A stretch of DNA of 64,000 nucleotides. Origin: Actinomadura pelletieri DSM 43383 (GTDB lineage: Bacteria > Actinomycetota > Actinomycetes > Streptosporangiales > Streptosporangiaceae). Where the stretch lies: assembly GCF_003634705.1 (NCBI RefSeq), contig NZ_RBWU01000007.1, positions 1 to 64,000 on the forward strand. The letters run 5' to 3'. Made by a program: the position numbers and the translations under genes. The notes below the pieces were generated by a model that saw only the letters and a program-made list of their open reading frames with translations, was not told the origin of the DNA and searched no databases. Shown here in pieces: positions 60,956-64,000 of this stretch. Within the stretch, counting starts at the first letter, position 1; each line of letters begins with the position of its first letter.

Positions 60956-61176
60956 TCACCGCTCGTCGTTGGGGGCGGTGGCCGGGGTTTCGTTGAGCCG
61001 GTCGGTCTCGTCCTGAATGTCGGCCCCGTTGGCGCGGAGGGCCTCTGCGTACTTGCGTCCGTGGTGGGCGCAGAACAGAAGGTCGCCGCCGCCTACAAGG
61101 ACTGCACGGACGTAGGCCTGAGCGCCGCAGCGGTCGCATCGGTCAACGGCTTGGTTGGGGCAAGGGCTCCAGTCAC
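60956..61176 (-). pseudogene. DUF7455 zinc-binding protein gene, split by a frameshift
   Basis: The minus strand encodes CDRCGAQAYVRAVL, then LLFCAHHGRKYAEALRANGA and DIQDETDRLNE, the DUF7455 domain normally found next to hrdB. This frame has no start codon. The only plausible start, GTG 61176 behind GAGGAAGG, opens another frame (VTGALAPTKPLT) that leads into the domain just where family members continue with a D/R-CDRC. The stretch is 221 bases, one short of a multiple of three, so one base is missing near 61138-61145. A recent mutation or a sequencing error. Confidence 0.82.
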
Positions 61177-61548
61177 GGCACCTTCCTCATGCTCGGGGTC
61201 GGTACTTAGGACAACATCTAACCCGACGCCGACGTTCCCAACCTGGTTCTTCGTACGCCCACAGCAGAATGGCCCAATAAGTGACCGACATCACATTAGG
61301 CGGTACGATGCGGCCGGACGCGTGACCGTTCGCGTGTGATCAGTCGTCGGAAGGGCGGCCGGACGGCCGTGGCGGACCGTGATCCGCGACCGGCGACCGG
61401 GGCGGGGCCGATCGGGGTAGCCTGCCAAGGGTCGGATTTCGCCGTGCGGGCGCGCTGGAACGTCCGTGGCGGCGAGCCTTTCGGAGGACTGTCGGTGCCC
61501 GGGGGTACTCTTCTGCCGACCGTCCGACCCCCGAGGAGCACAGGCACG

Positions 61549-63639
<2,091 letters not shown>

Positions 63640-63764
63640 CCGGCCCCTCGCGCACCCGACCGGTGCGCGAGGGCGCGTTCTGCATGGTCACGGGGTTGAT
63701 CGTCGATCATCGGGCGGCAAGACCTCGGTCAACTCCCGCGCGCGGCCGCTTCGGTGCCCCGAGC

Positions 63765-64000
63765 ATGAGGACCGTGCTCAGAACCCGCATGATCGCGCAG
63801 TACCTGCGCCCGTACGCGCAATGGCGGATCAACCGTCCGGACCCGTGTGACGACGGCCGCAACGCCCGCGCCGCCATCGGTCTCATCGACGCGGCGACCT
63901 ACGTGACGCAGCTGGACGACGGTGAGCCCGTCATCGTCCGCATGGCCCTCGCCGGTTGCTTCGACCGGGGCCATTTCGACCCGGGCCCCGACGGCGAGCG
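63765..64000 (+). CDS. Hypothetical protein, 5' part (runs off the window)
   Basis: An open plus-strand frame continues to the window end without a stop: MRTVLRTRMIAQYLRPYAQW, then INRPDPCDDGRNARAAIGLI, DAATYVTQLDDGEPVIVRMA and LAGCFDRGHFDPGPDGE. The codon use is normal and the frame is strongly GC-rich at third positions. I do not recognise a domain. The start is ATG 63765 or ATG 63789. Only 78 residues are visible. Confidence 0.6.
   Translation, partial: MRTVLRTRMIAQYLRPYAQWRINRPDPCDDGRNARAAIGLIDAATYVTQLDDGEPVIVRMALAGCFDRGHFDPGPDGE

Noticed and set aside
60935..61339. A 134-codon plus-strand frame over the DUF7455 region
   Set aside because: It is antisense to the conserved CDRC/FCAHH coding sequence and has no domain of its own.

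Overview
The window is a piece of a high-GC actinobacterial chromosome, most likely from Thermomonosporaceae (Actinomadura-like). The evidence is the codon usage, the frequent GTG/TTG starts, the NrdR/NrdJ and LexA/LysM pairs, the HrdB-like sigma factor next to a DUF7455 gene and a type IIA topoisomerase B subunit, and a TmsA/TmsB-like pair for 10-methyl fatty acids. The assignment rests on gene content and remembered family features; no search was run. No prophage, insertion sequence, CRISPR array or tRNA gene was found.

Layout. 1-113: the 3' end of a 5S rRNA and its terminator. 0.4-10 kb: a DUF523 protein, a NarL-type two-component system (minus strand), an alpha/beta hydrolase, a VOC protein, a MacB/FtsX-type ABC exporter and an AlaT-like aminotransferase. 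10-16 kb: a 161-bp tandem repeat array, a DinG-family helicase, a DUF4192 protein, a polysaccharide deacetylase and a DUF1707/DUF4870 membrane protein. 16-26 kb: tmsA/tmsB-like genes, a LigC-type ATP-dependent DNA ligase, an epoxide-hydrolase-like protein, a P450 with a TTA codon, a 138-bp tandem repeat array, an acyl-CoA synthetase and an AA10 LPMO. 26-32 kb: a zinc-ribbon/TerB protein, leuS behind a leucine leader peptide, and lexA divergent from a LysM gene with two LexA-box-like sites between them. 32-38 kb: nrdR and nrdJ, the latter with two LAGLIDADG inteins. 38-51 kb: pirin, lipoate ligase family, a double TerD protein, nitroreductase, an HhH protein, RNase HII, a membrane protein with two CbxX-type AAA domains, an AlkZ-like winged-helix protein and the pxpABC 5-oxoprolinase operon. 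51-64 kb: SseB/TY-Chap-like and unknown proteins, a second HhH-GPD protein, a frameshifted PAS-PAS-GAF-PP2C phosphatase, the primary sigma factor, a frameshifted DUF7455 gene, parE/gyrB and the start of an unknown gene.

The most interesting signals are these. (1) A short leader peptide with three consecutive Leu codons and two hairpins precedes leuS. (2) Several convergent gene junctions carry duplicated gene tails or tandem arrays, and in one of them a menE-like remnant has had half of itself inverted in place. (3) Two inteins interrupt nrdJ; the first sits directly before the predicted thiyl-radical cysteine and lacks the usual penultimate histidine. (4) LexA-box-like and NrdR-box-like sites lie where the biology predicts. 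(5) Two single-base frameshifts interrupt otherwise well-conserved genes. Genome-maintenance genes are dense here (DinG, LigC, LexA, an AlkZ-like protein, two HhH proteins, RNase HII, topoisomerase, ribonucleotide reductase), but they are not one operon.
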